A DNA stretch of 8,246 nt from Prevotella sp. CAG:891 (lineage in GTDB: Bacteria; Bacteroidota; Bacteroidia; Bacteroidales; Bacteroidaceae): NCBI GenBank assembly GCA_000437675.1, contig FR901692.1:1-8246 (forward strand). Direction: 5' to 3'. The translations under genes and the position numbers were made by a program. Below, piece by piece: positions 1 to 6,732 of this stretch. The notes under the pieces were generated by a model. The model was not told the DNA's origin and made no database searches. It saw nothing but the letters and a program-made list of their open reading frames with translations. The stretch's first letter is position 1. The number at the start of each line of letters is the position of its first letter.

Positions 1-3
1 ATC

Positions 4-34
4 TTGAATTTCATAAAAGTTCAGACGACTTCAT
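4..34. repeat. Dispersed repeat, copy 1 (partial palindrome at window edge)
   Basis: This 31-base stretch is identical to 3672-3702. In the second copy it forms the right arm plus part of the loop of a 57-base imperfect palindrome (3644-3700). Here only the loop and right arm are visible, because any left arm would lie before base 1. The identity includes about ten bases of the non-palindromic loop, so the two copies share ancestry and are not two chance hairpins. Both copies are intergenic and in the same orientation. The family was not recognised; a REP-like or MITE-like element is possible. Confidence 0.75.
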
Positions 35-45
35 TTAAAAAAGAC

Positions 46-87
46 AAAAGCCGGGCGAGGAAATCCGTTTTTCCTCGCCCGGCTTTT
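46..87. terminator. Strong hairpin terminator, probably bidirectional
   Basis: An 18-bp perfect stem (46-63 with 70-87, core GCCGGGCGAGG) closes a 6-base loop. It ends in a T-run on the + strand and in T-rich sequence on the - strand. It lies beyond the rpoD terminator, so it most likely serves a + strand gene ending before the window, with rpoD converging on it. It could also act as a second stop for rpoD transcripts. Confidence 0.8.
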
Positions 88-128
88 TCGTAGCATACAA
101 AATCATTCAAACCCATGCAATAAAGAAA

Positions 129-169
129 GCGGGAATGCCAACTGTTTCGCAACAGTTTGGCATTCCCGC
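129..169 (-). terminator. rpoD terminator hairpin
   Basis: A 13-bp stem (129-141 with 157-169) continues, after one bulged base at 156, into a 5-bp inner stem (142-146 with 151-155) with a TCGC loop. It begins 32 bases after the rpoD stop codon. In the - direction it is followed by T-rich sequence (TTTCTTTA), as expected of an intrinsic terminator. Confidence 0.8.
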
Positions 170-201
170 AGTGTGATGCTGACGCTGTAAATACGCAGAG
201 A

Positions 202-1062
202 TTAACCTAAGTATTTCGTCAGAATGTTGATGTTGTCTGCTTCGCGAAGGCGGCGCAAGGCGCGTTCCTTAATTTGGCGTACACGTTCGCGAGTCAGGTT
301 GAGTGTATTAGCCACCTCTTCGGCAGTCATTTCGTTGCGTCCGATACCGAAAAGCATTTTCAGTACCTGACGTTCACGGTCAGAGAGCGTGGTCAGTGCG
401 GCATCGAGGTCGGAGGCAAGCGATTCCTTTTCCATTTGGTTGTCGGTACCGGGAGCGCCATCGTCAGTCATGATATCAATCAGACAGTTCGAATCGTCGT
501 CCTGGAAAGGAGCATCAACGCTCACCTTCTTACCGTTCGTTCCGAGTGCTTCCTGTACCTTAGCCACATCCGTTTCGAGCAAGTCAGCCAATTCAGCAAC
601 CGAAGGTCTGCGTTCAAACTCCTGTTCGAAGTTGACGATAGCCTTGGTCAGTTTGCTCTGGAAACCTACTTGGTTCAGCGGCATACGAACGATACGGCTC
701 TGCTCTGAAATGGCTTGCAGAATGCTTTGACGAATCCACCAAACGGCATAGGAAATAAATTTGAATCCTCGCGTTTCGTCGAATTTCTGCGCAGCCTTAA
801 TCAGGCCGAGGTTACCCTCGTCAATGAGGTCGTTGAGCGTAAGTCCTTGGTTCTGGTATTGTTTGGCCACACTGACTACGAAACGCAGGTTGGCGCGTGT
901 CAGACGGTCAAGCGCTTCCTGGTCGCCCTTATGAATACGCTGTGCCAATTCTACTTCTTCGTCCGTTGAAATGAGGTCTTCACGGCCGATTTCCACCAAA
1001 TACTTGTCCAACGCCGCACTTGAGCGGTTGGTAATACATTTGTTTATTTTTAGTTGTCGCAT
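202..1062 (-). CDS. rpoD: Primary RNA polymerase sigma factor (RpoD/SigA, Bacteroidetes type)
   Basis: This 286-residue sigma-70 factor directs core RNA polymerase to housekeeping promoters. Region 1.2 lies near residues 15-48. Region 2 lies near 50-120, with the core-binding and -10 recognition block around DLIDEGNLGLIKA (78-90) and the melting block FKFISYAVWWIRQSI (100-114). Region 3 follows at about 130-205, and region 4 at about 215-275 contains the helix-turn-helix NLTRERVRQIKERALRRLR. There is no region 1.1 and no long non-conserved insert. That is the known form of the Bacteroides primary sigma (about 32 kDa), so the protein looks full length. The ATG at 1060-1062 gives a normal N-terminus. 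The gene stands alone, with its own promoter candidate about 150 bases upstream and a hairpin terminator 32 bases after the stop. Assignment as the primary rather than an alternative sigma rests on overall similarity and the intact regions 1.2 to 4. Confidence 0.95.
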   Translation of the reverse strand: MRQLKINKCITNRSSAALDKYLVEIGREDLISTDEEVELAQRIHKGDQEALDRLTRANLRFVVSVAKQYQNQGLTLNDLIDEGNLGLIKAAQKFDETRGFKFISYAVWWIRQSILQAISEQSRIVRMPLNQVGFQSKLTKAIVNFEQEFERRPSVAELADLLETDVAKVQEALGTNGKKVSVDAPFQDDDSNCLIDIMTDDGAPGTDNQMEKESLASDLDAALTTLSDRERQVLKMLFGIGRNEMTAEEVANTLNLTRERVRQIKERALRRLREADNINILTKYLG

Positions 1063-1208
1063 ATCCTAAAATACATAACCGCACGCACATACGAATGAAT
1101 GCACGCACGTCCTTTCATTAAAGGTTTTTTTGTGTAAAAGGCAAGCAAAAATGCTGCCAAAGCGCAAAATCAGCATGGATTTTTCTTCTTTTTACGCCTT
1201 AGATATTG

Positions 1209-1216
1209 CAAAATTA
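1209..1216 (-). promoter_or_regulatory. Candidate rpoD promoter, Bacteroidetes -7 element
   Basis: On the - strand this reads TAATTTTG followed by C, a full match to the Bacteroidetes -7 consensus TAnnTTTG. A clear -33 TTTG is not present at the usual 19-21 base spacing. The predicted start site near base 1201 would give a leader of about 140 bases. The call rests on the -7 match and on position only. Confidence 0.45.
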
Positions 1217-1457
1217 CGAAGAAATGAAATGTCGTGCCACTTTTTTAATAATTATTAAGCAGAAACATACTTATATTGCGTGATTTCTGCGTAAGTTTGC
1301 CCCAAATTGCAGTTTTATGCAGTTGCGCGACTTTGAAAAGTCTGTTTTTTCTTCTTTCCGATGCTTTTCAACGTCCGATGTTCTGTCATTATTTCCTGTT
1401 ATTCCTTTCACACGCTGTGCAAGGCAGTCATTTTGTCAATTACCCATTTAAATAACG

Positions 1458-1514
1458 AAAAATGCGCCACTGAATAACTTTGTGTCGAAACAAAGCATGC
1501 AGTGGCGCATTTTT
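1458..1514 (-). terminator. ackA terminator, long composite hairpin
   Basis: A perfect 15-bp outer stem (1458-1472 with 1500-1514) carries A/T ends, so it has a T-run in either direction. Inside it is a 6-bp stem (1478-1483 with 1490-1495) with a GTCGAA loop. It lies about 90 bases downstream of the ackA stop on the - strand and upstream of the rpoD leader, and probably isolates the two co-directed genes. The outer arms share the AAAATGCGC...GCGCATTTT theme with the terminator at 6731-6769. Confidence 0.75.
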
Positions 1515-1604
1515 GCCTGCGAGGGTGCGCTGTGCAGAACAGCAGCACTCAAAAATCTTAACAGTATGGGTATTTGAGGATACCCCGGTTTTCCTGGTTA
1601 TTTT

Positions 1605-2795
1605 TTACTTGATGAGGTCGAGGGTATCGCTGGCAATGAGCAATTCCTCGTCGGTGGGAACAACCACTACCTTAACCTTGCTGGCAGGGGTAGAAATGAT
1701 TTCTTCCTCGCCGCAGTTTTTGCGGTTCTTTTCCTCGTCGAGTTCGATGCCCATGAATTCAAGACCATGAACTGCACCGCGACGCACATCCCACTGATGT
1801 TCGCCGACACCGGCCGTGAACACCACGATGTCTACACCGCCCATAGCAGCTGCGTAGGCACCCACATACTTTTTGATGCGGTAGTCGTACATTTCCATAG
1901 CGAGTTTGGCGTGTTCGTCACCAGCTTCAATGCCGGCTTCAACCTCGCGGATGTCGCTTGAAATGCCTGAGATACCGAGCACACCGCTCTTCTTGTTGAG
2001 CAGGTCGCTCATTTCGTCGGGGGTAAGACCTTCCTTCTTCATGATGCTGAGCACAGCTGAGGGGTCAATGTCACCCGAACGGGTACCCATCATTAAGCCT
2101 TCGAGCGGAGTCAAGCCCATTGACGTGTCGACGCACTGTCCGAACTTAACGGCAGAAACTGAAGCACCATTACCGATGTGGCAAGTTACGATGCGTACTT
2201 CTTCGGGTTTAACGCCGAGGAGTTCGCACACACGAGCCGTAACGAAGCGGTGGCTCGTTCCGTGAGCACCCCAACGACGGATGTTGTTCTGTTCGTAATA
2301 TTTATAAGGAACGGCATACATATATGCCTTGGCAGGCATGGTCTGGTGGAAAGCCGTGTCGAACACGAACACCTGAGGCAGGTTGGGCAACATTTTCTTT
2401 ACAGCCACATAGCCTTTGAGGTGTGCTTCGCTATGAAGCGGAGCGAGTTCCATATATTGCTTCCACTCTTCGAGCATCTGGTCAGTTACAATCTGGCTCT
2501 TCGTGAAGCGACCACCGGCCACGATACGATGACCTGCTGCGCTGATTTCGTCAAGGCTCTTGATTGCTCCGTACTCAGGATTGAGCAGGGTGTCGAACAT
2601 GAGTTTGATACCCTCGGTGTGAGTGGGGCAAGCTGATTCGATGATTTTGGTTTCACCGTTGATTTTTGTTTTCAAGAACGAGCCCTCGAGGCCGATTTTT
2701 TCAATGCCGCCGGCAGCAAGTACGCTCTTGTCGTCCATTTCGTAGAGTTTGTACTTGATGGAAGAGCTTCCGCAATTGATAACGAGAATTTTCAT
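1605..2795 (-). CDS. ackA: Acetate kinase
   Basis: This 396-residue cytoplasmic enzyme interconverts acetate + ATP and acetyl phosphate + ADP, and in fermentation yields ATP and acetate. The N-terminal phosphate-binding signature ILVINCGSSSIKYKL is present. So are the equivalents of Methanosarcina thermophila N7, R91 (R90 here), H123 (H121 in LAPLH), D148 (D146 in FDTAFHQTMP), H180 (H178 in HGTSH), N211 (CHIGNG), R241 (GTRSGDID) and E384 (PTDEELLIA). The start at 2793-2795 was chosen because MKILVINCGSS is the family's N-terminus. An in-frame upstream ATG at 2855 would add 20 unconserved residues. Some pocket residues differ: GAHGTSH replaces GFHGTSH (F179 becomes A177) and HRIVAGGRF replaces HRVVHGGEKF, one residue shorter. 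The phosphotransacetylase gene pta, often the partner, is not adjacent; 2796-3746 has no gene. Function as acetate kinase is well supported; fine substrate preference is not. Confidence 0.95.
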   Translation of the reverse strand: MKILVINCGSSSIKYKLYEMDDKSVLAAGGIEKIGLEGSFLKTKINGETKIIESACPTHTEGIKLMFDTLLNPEYGAIKSLDEISAAGHRIVAGGRFTKSQIVTDQMLEEWKQYMELAPLHSEAHLKGYVAVKKMLPNLPQVFVFDTAFHQTMPAKAYMYAVPYKYYEQNNIRRWGAHGTSHRFVTARVCELLGVKPEEVRIVTCHIGNGASVSAVKFGQCVDTSMGLTPLEGLMMGTRSGDIDPSAVLSIMKKEGLTPDEMSDLLNKKSGVLGISGISSDIREVEAGIEAGDEHAKLAMEMYDYRIKKYVGAYAAAMGGVDIVVFTAGVGEHQWDVRRGAVHGLEFMGIELDEEKNRKNCGEEEIISTPASKVKVVVVPTDEELLIASDTLDLIK

Positions 2796-2923
2796 TGTGT
2801 GAATATCGTATGTTAGATTCCGTAAATTGTTGTCGATACAAACGGATAGACACATATTCGAGAAACTGAAAAAAACGAGTTAGGCAGTTTGACAGGCTGT
2901 GTATCCATTAAGTTAGCTTACTG

Positions 2924-2931
2924 CAAAGGTA
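2924..2931 (-). promoter_or_regulatory. Candidate ackA promoter, Bacteroidetes -7 element
   Basis: The - strand reads TACCTTTG followed by C, matching TAnnTTTG. A CTTGG sequence lies upstream (about 2947-2951) but only about 16 bases away, shorter than the usual 19-21 base spacer, so the -33 element is weak. The implied leader is about 120 bases. A small inverted repeat (2945-2949 with 2961-2965) overlaps the -33 region. Confidence 0.5.
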
Positions 2932-3184
2932 GCCATTTATTTTGAGCCAAGTGCATAACGTGGCTTTTTTTATATGAAATGTGATTTTAAGTAGGTGCTC
3001 AAAATCATGCCTCCGTCACGATTTGTATGGCTAATGCTCTAAGCCTCACAGTATCCTTTGCCGCAAATGTTAAACAGCACACTATTTGATTGTTGAATTT
3101 ATATCAAAATTAGTGAGCTGTTTTCCTTACTCCATGCCGTTGTTTGAACAGTGCGCTGAGCTATCGTCAAAAATTACGCAGCGA

Positions 3185-3288
3185 TTGTCGAAATTAGTTC
3201 CGAGCTTGTCGAAATTAGTTCCGAGCTTGTTTGAATTAGTTCCGAGCTTGTTTTACGAATCTCGGAATTAGTTTTACGAATCTCGGAA
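3185..3288. repeat. 21-bp-period tandem array with an orientation switch
   Basis: Three direct 21-base units run 3185-3205, 3206-3226 and 3227-3247. The first two are identical, the third differs at two or three positions, and all contain AATTAGTTCCGAGC. Two further units of the same period follow, 3247-3267 and 3268-3288, sharing TTTTACGAATCTCGGAA. The motif TTCCGAG of the first part is the reverse complement of CTCGGAA in the second, so the array changes orientation while keeping its register. A degenerate unit precedes it at about 3164-3184. In the + frame 3086-3271 the units translate as seven-residue repeats (LSKLVPS), because 21 is a multiple of 3. Period 21 is also two helical turns. 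Function is unknown. Confidence 0.85.
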
Positions 3289-3619
3289 CTGCTGATAATC
3301 AGCGCGTTCTGAAAAACGCCAAAATAGGTTCCATTCACGCTAATTCCGCCTTGAAAGTGAAGAACAAAGCGAGTTTTCCATTTTTGCGTTTATTGACCTA
3401 TTTGTTAAATTCGCCTTGCGCGCCATAAGCCGCGAAATGCTTTCCAATCCAACGTGATAGGAGGTTATACTTTGAGAAATAAGCGGAAGCATAATGTCGA
3501 AAATTACGATTGCCATTTACAATACCCATCACCCACACGATTCGTGACAGAGCCTTTTGAATAAGTCCGTACAAAATAGATTTCTTCCTTTATCAGTAGG
3601 CTGAAACGCCGATTTAAAC

Positions 3620-3628
3620 TAACTTTGC
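3620..3628 (+). promoter_or_regulatory. Candidate tex promoter, Bacteroidetes -7 element
   Basis: The sequence TAACTTTGC matches the TAnnTTTG consensus. No clear -33 TTTG lies 19-21 bases upstream. Transcription from it would begin near 3634, giving a tex leader of about 110 bases that opens almost at once with the 57-base palindrome at 3644-3700. Confidence 0.45.
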
Positions 3629-3643
3629 TGTCGAGAAAATATA

Positions 3644-3700
3644 GAAGTCGTCTAAACTTTTTCTCAGAAGATTGAATTTCATAAAAGTTCAGACGACTTC
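3644..3700. repeat. 57-base imperfect palindrome, dispersed repeat copy 2
   Basis: The arms 3644-3661 and 3683-3700 are complementary over 18 positions with a single mismatch (A3654 against C3690), around a 21-base loop. In a - strand transcript the odd pair becomes G-U, so the stem pairs fully. The right arm with part of the loop, and two flanking bases, is repeated exactly at 4-34. On the + strand the hairpin is followed by A-rich sequence, so it is not a terminator for + transcripts. It would sit in the 5' leader of tex. The bases ATA flank both ends; this could be a short target duplication or chance. Confidence 0.8.
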
Positions 3701-3746
3701 ATAAAAAAAAGGATCATCATGGCCCTTTAACCCAAATATATACTTT

Positions 3747-5870
3747 ATGACTATTGCTGAAATCATCGCTAAAGCATTGGGACTGCGTCTCAAGCAGGTG
3801 GCCAATACCATAGAATTACTCCAAACCGGAGCTACCATCCCCTTTATCAGCCGTTACCGCAAAGAAGCAACGGGCGGACTGAACGAGGTGCAGGTGACAG
3901 AAGTGAAGGAACAAAACGATAAACTCGAAGAACTGGTTCACCGACGCGAATATGTGCTCAAAACAATCGAAGAACAGGGTAAACTGACCGACGAACTGCG
4001 CAATCGCATCGAGCAATGCTGGGATGCCACGCAGCTCGAGGACCTGTACCTCCCCTTCAAGCCCAAGCGCAGAACCAGGGCAGAAGTGGCACGCAAAAAG
4101 GGATTGGAACCCCTTGCCAACCTGCTGCTGCTGAACCCCATGGCACAACCCGAAAAACAAGCCGAACGCTTTGTGACTGACGAAGTGGAAAACGTAGATG
4201 CAGCATTGCAAGGCGCACGCGATATTTTGGCCGAACGCTTTAACGAAGACGAACGCACCCGACAAACGGTGCGCCGCTCGTTCGAGATTTCGGGCGTAAT
4301 CCACTCCAAAGTGGTAAAGGGCAAAGAGGCAGAGGCTGTGAAATTCCGCGACTATTTTGATTGGAGCGAACCTTTGCGCCGCTGCACATCGCACCGCCTG
4401 CTGGCCATGCGTCGCGGCGAGGCCGAGGGCTTTTTGCGCGTGAGTATCAGTCCGGCCGACGAGGACGACTGTCTGCGCCGCATGGAGCGTCCCTTTGTCA
4501 AAACCGGCACCCCGGCTGCACCGCAGGTTGAAATGGCGCTGGCCGATGCCTACAAGCGACTGCTTAAACCGAGCATCGAAACAGAATTTGCCGCAGCCGG
4601 CAAACTGAAGGCCGACGACGAGGCCATCCGCGTGTTTGCCGAAAATCTCAAGCAATTATTGCTTTCGCCTCCTCTGGGTCAAAAGCGCATCATGGGCATT
4701 GACCCGGGTTTCCGTACGGGTTGCAAGGTTGTTTGTCTGGACGCGCAGGGCAATTTGCTGCACAACGAAACCATTTATCCCCACCAACCCAAAAATGAAT
4801 ATGCACGCTCGGGCTTGAAGGTTTCGAACATGGTCAGCGACTATGGCATCGAAGCCATTGCCATTGGTAATGGTACGGCAGGACGCGAAACAGAGGAGTT
4901 GGTGCAGTCGCTTCATCTCGAAGGAGTTGAGGTGTTCCTGGTCAGCGAAGATGGAGCTTCAGTTTATTCAGCGTCGAAATTAGCCCGCGAGGAATTTCCC
5001 GACTACGACGTAACGGTGCGCGGTGCCGTGAGTATTGGCCGTCGGTTGGCCGACCCGCTGGCCGAATTGGTAAAAATTGACCCGAAGGCCATCGGGGTAG
5101 GGCAGTATCAGCACGATGTAGATCAGGGCGCACTGAAAAAGTCGCTCGACCTGACAGTTGAGAGTTGTGTGAACACGGTAGGCGTAAACCTCAACACCGC
5201 TTCGAAGCATTTGCTCACCTATGTTTCCGGACTGGGACCGGCGCTGGCACAGAACATCGTTGATTTCCGTTTGGCCAATGGCCCCTTTGCATCGCGCAAG
5301 GCTTTGCTCAAAGTGCCGCGTCTGGGTGCCAAGGCTTACGAACAGTGTGCAGGTTTTTTGCGCATACCGGGAGCTAAAAATCCGCTCGACAACACAGCGG
5401 TACATCCTGAACGCTACGAACTGGTGGAGCAAATGGCCAAGGATGCAGGCTGCGACATTGCCACACTCATTGCCTCGGCCGATACGCGCAAAAGCATCAA
5501 CCTGAAAAAATACTGCACCGCAGAGGTGGGACTCCCCACACTCACCGACATCATGGACGAACTGGCTAAACCCGGACGCGATCCGCGCGGCACCATCAAG
5601 GTATTTAGCTTTGCCGAAAACCTGCATACCATCGACGACCTACAGGAAGGCATGGAAGTGCCGGGTGTCATTACGAACATCACGAAGTTTGGCGCGTTTG
5701 TCGACATGGGCATCAAGGTGAAAGGCCTGATACACGTGTCGAAAATGGCGAACCACTTTGTCAAAGATCCGGCCGAGGTCGTACACATTCAGCAGCAGGT
5801 AATGGTGCGTGTGCTTGAAATCGACCATGAACGCGGACGTGTGGCTTTACAACTCATTGACCAACCCTAA
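3747..5870 (+). CDS. tex: Tex-family S1 RNA-binding transcription accessory protein
   Basis: This 707-residue cytoplasmic nucleic-acid-binding protein belongs to the Tex (YhgF/YdcI) family, the bacterial relative of eukaryotic Spt6. The domains are in the family order. The N-terminal helical Tex region covers about residues 1-190, with IPFISRYRKEATGGL near 31-45 and LEDLYLPFKPKRRTRAEVA near 97-115. The YqgF/RNase H-like domain covers about 313-445, opening with IMGIDPGFRTGCKVV (D319). The helix-hairpin-helix region covers about 480-555 (VSGLGPALAQNIVDFR), and a C-terminal S1 domain about 634-704 (ITKFGAFVDMGIKVKGLIHVS). The length is typical of the family. The ATG at 3747 gives the standard N-terminus (MTIAEIIAKAL); no strong Shine-Dalgarno is seen, as is common in Bacteroidetes. 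It heads a + strand cluster, with tadA starting 15 bases after its stop. The probable leader contains the palindrome at 3644-3700. Known Tex proteins bind RNA and affect transcription, but the exact role here cannot be read from sequence. Confidence 0.95.
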   Translation: MTIAEIIAKALGLRLKQVANTIELLQTGATIPFISRYRKEATGGLNEVQVTEVKEQNDKLEELVHRREYVLKTIEEQGKLTDELRNRIEQCWDATQLEDLYLPFKPKRRTRAEVARKKGLEPLANLLLLNPMAQPEKQAERFVTDEVENVDAALQGARDILAERFNEDERTRQTVRRSFEISGVIHSKVVKGKEAEAVKFRDYFDWSEPLRRCTSHRLLAMRRGEAEGFLRVSISPADEDDCLRRMERPFVKTGTPAAPQVEMALADAYKRLLKPSIETEFAAAGKLKADDEAIRVFAENLKQLLLSPPLGQKRIMGIDPGFRTGCKVVCLDAQGNLLHNETIYPHQPKNEYARSGLKVSNMVSDYGIEAIAIGNGTAGRETEELVQSLHLEGVEVFLVSEDGASVYSASKLAREEFPDYDVTVRGAVSIGRRLADPLAELVKIDPKAIGVGQYQHDVDQGALKKSLDLTVESCVNTVGVNLNTASKHLLTYVSGLGPALAQNIVDFRLANGPFASRKALLKVPRLGAKAYEQCAGFLRIPGAKNPLDNTAVHPERYELVEQMAKDAGCDIATLIASADTRKSINLKKYCTAEVGLPTLTDIMDELAKPGRDPRGTIKVFSFAENLHTIDDLQEGMEVPGVITNITKFGAFVDMGIKVKGLIHVSKMANHFVKDPAEVVHIQQQVMVRVLEIDHERGRVALQLIDQP

Positions 5871-5885
5871 GCAACTTCTTGAAAC

Positions 5886-6317
5886 ATGACCGACGAATAC
5901 TATATGCGCAAGGCGCTCGAACAGGCGCAACTGGCTTTCGACAGCGACGAGGTGCCGGTCGGTGCAGTGGTGGTATGCCGTGACCGCATCATTGCCCGGG
6001 CACACAACCTGACCGAAACGCTCAACGATGTAACGGCGCATGCCGAAATGCAGGCCATCACGGCTGCAGCCAATGCGCTGAACGGCAAATACTTAGATGT
6101 GTGTACGATTTACGTCACAGTGGAGCCTTGCATCATGTGTGCAGGGGCCATCGGTTGGGCGCAAGTGGGCCGTGTGGTCTACGGTGCAGCCGATCCGAAG
6201 CGGGGTTATGCGGCTTTTGCGCCCCATGCCCTGCACCCTAAAACAGAGGTGGTACACGGGGTTCTTGAAGCAGAATGTGCCCAACTCATGAAGGACTTTT
6301 TTAAACGCAAACGCTGA
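5886..6317 (+). CDS. tadA: tRNA-specific adenosine deaminase
   Basis: This 143-residue zinc enzyme of the cytidine/deoxycytidylate deaminase fold converts the wobble adenosine 34 of tRNA-Arg(ACG) to inosine, allowing decoding of CGU, CGC and CGA. The zinc and catalytic motifs are intact: H52-A-E54 in TAHAEMQAI, with E54 the proton shuttle, and P80-C81-I-M-C84 in EPCIMCAGAIGWAQVGRVVYG. The TadA-like segment DPKRGYAAF follows. DEVPVGAVVV (21-30) is the usual first strand after helix 1. Length and start (ATG at 5886) are normal. It follows tex by 15 bases, and its stop codon overlaps the ATG of the next frame (yraN) by one base, so the three are probably co-transcribed. A general nucleoside deaminase (guanine deaminase-like) is the main alternative, but the motif set favours TadA. 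Confidence 0.93.
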   Translation: MTDEYYMRKALEQAQLAFDSDEVPVGAVVVCRDRIIARAHNLTETLNDVTAHAEMQAITAAANALNGKYLDVCTIYVTVEPCIMCAGAIGWAQVGRVVYGAADPKRGYAAFAPHALHPKTEVVHGVLEAECAQLMKDFFKRKR

Positions 6318-6732
6318 TGGCTGCGCACAACGAATTGGGCGCGCAGGGCGAATATGAGGCCTTGCTTTATCTGACAAAGCAGGGCTACACGCTGCTGGCG
6401 CATAACTGGCGCGTAGGTCACACCTTGAACTTGATATCGTGGCAGAACAATGGGGCGAAATCGTGTTTGTCGAGGTGAAAACGCGCAGCAGCGAGGACTT
6501 TGCACCGGCCGCCGAGGCCGTGACGCTTTACAAAAAGCGAAACCTCATTGCGGCAGCGCGGGCGTACCTTGCCCGCAACGGTTTGCTGGAACGCCCCTAT
6601 CGCTACGACATCATCACCGTGGTGGGCAAAGCGCAACCTTTCAAACTGACGCACTTGCGCAATGCCTACACCGAAGAGGGTGTTTATCTGGAACACAGCG
6701 GACGCAAGGGTAAAGCGGAATTTCAGGTATAA
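6317..6732 (+). pseudogene. yraN: YraN/UPF0102 family putative nuclease, frameshifted
   Basis: The two halves of one small PD-(D/E)XK-like protein lie in different frames. Frame 1 starts at the ATG overlapping the tadA stop and reads a family-typical N-terminus (MAAHNELGAQGEYEALLYL, then HNWRVGH). It then turns to nonsense and ends at a TGA (6476-6478) after 53 residues. Frame 2 carries the rest: HLELDIVAEQWGEIVFVEVK and TRSSEDFAPAAEAV onward to the TAA at 6730-6732, including the putative catalytic D of ELD and E-V-K. The junction is at 6419-6424, where CACAC stands for the expected CAC. Removing one AC joins GH directly to LELD, the family sequence, and gives about 137 residues, near the normal length. 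No slippery heptamer is visible, so a programmed shift is unlikely. The remainder is well preserved, which implies a very recent mutation or a sequencing/assembly error. The role of YraN is poorly known; nucleic-acid processing is inferred from the fold. Confidence 0.88.

Larger units (their letters stand above)
1063..1604. other. Intergenic region between rpoD and ackA
   Basis: This 542-base AT-rich stretch has no credible gene on either strand. Its right part holds the ackA terminator (1458-1514). Its left part is the probable rpoD leader, with a -7 promoter match at 1209-1216. Within the leader the octamer GCACGCAC occurs twice, at 1081-1088 and 1101-1108. I see nothing identifiable in 1217-1457; no tRNA-like or other known RNA structure was recognised. 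Confidence 0.7.
2796..3746. other. Long intergenic, repeat-rich region between divergent ackA and tex
   Basis: About 950 bases separate two divergent housekeeping genes, and no protein gene is supported. From left to right it holds the ackA leader and promoter (about 2796-2950), unassigned AT-rich sequence (2972-3160), a 21-bp-period repeat array (3185-3288) with a decayed unit just upstream (about 3164-3184), a 13-base palindrome (GCTGATAATCAGC, 3291-3303), unassigned sequence (3304-3610), a tex promoter candidate (3620-3628) and a 57-base palindrome (3644-3700). The longest open frame here, 3086-3271 (+), merely translates the repeat. I saw no tRNA, riboswitch or transposase remnant that I could name. 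Confidence 0.7.

Noticed and set aside
2796..2855. Upstream in-frame ATG extending ackA by 20 residues
   Set aside because: The added residues are not family-like, and MKILVINCGSS is the conserved acetate kinase N-terminus.
2944..2971. Terminator-like hairpin (AGCCA/TGGCT) with a T-run on the + strand
   Set aside because: The stem is only 5 bp and no + strand gene precedes it; it overlaps the ackA promoter region and may be chance.
3086..3271. A 61-codon open frame with LSKLVPS repeats
   Set aside because: Its second half is just the translation of the 21-bp array, it ends inside the array, and it has no recognisable domain or start signal. Reported as a repeat rather than a gene.
3466..3474. 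Promoter-like TATACTTTG on the + strand
   Set aside because: The spacing is one base off the TAnnTTTG consensus and no gene follows.
3719..3730. Tiny upstream frame ATG-GCC-CTT-TAA in the tex leader
   Set aside because: Three codons with no ribosome-binding signal; expected by chance.
3938..5788. Long - strand open frames opposite tex
   Set aside because: They are shadows of the tex reading frame, with compositionally odd translations and no recognisable domains.
6317..6478. The 53-codon first frame of yraN as an independent small protein, or a programmed frameshift
   Set aside because: Its end is out-of-frame nonsense relative to the family, and no slippery sequence is present at the shift; a 2-base insertion explains it.
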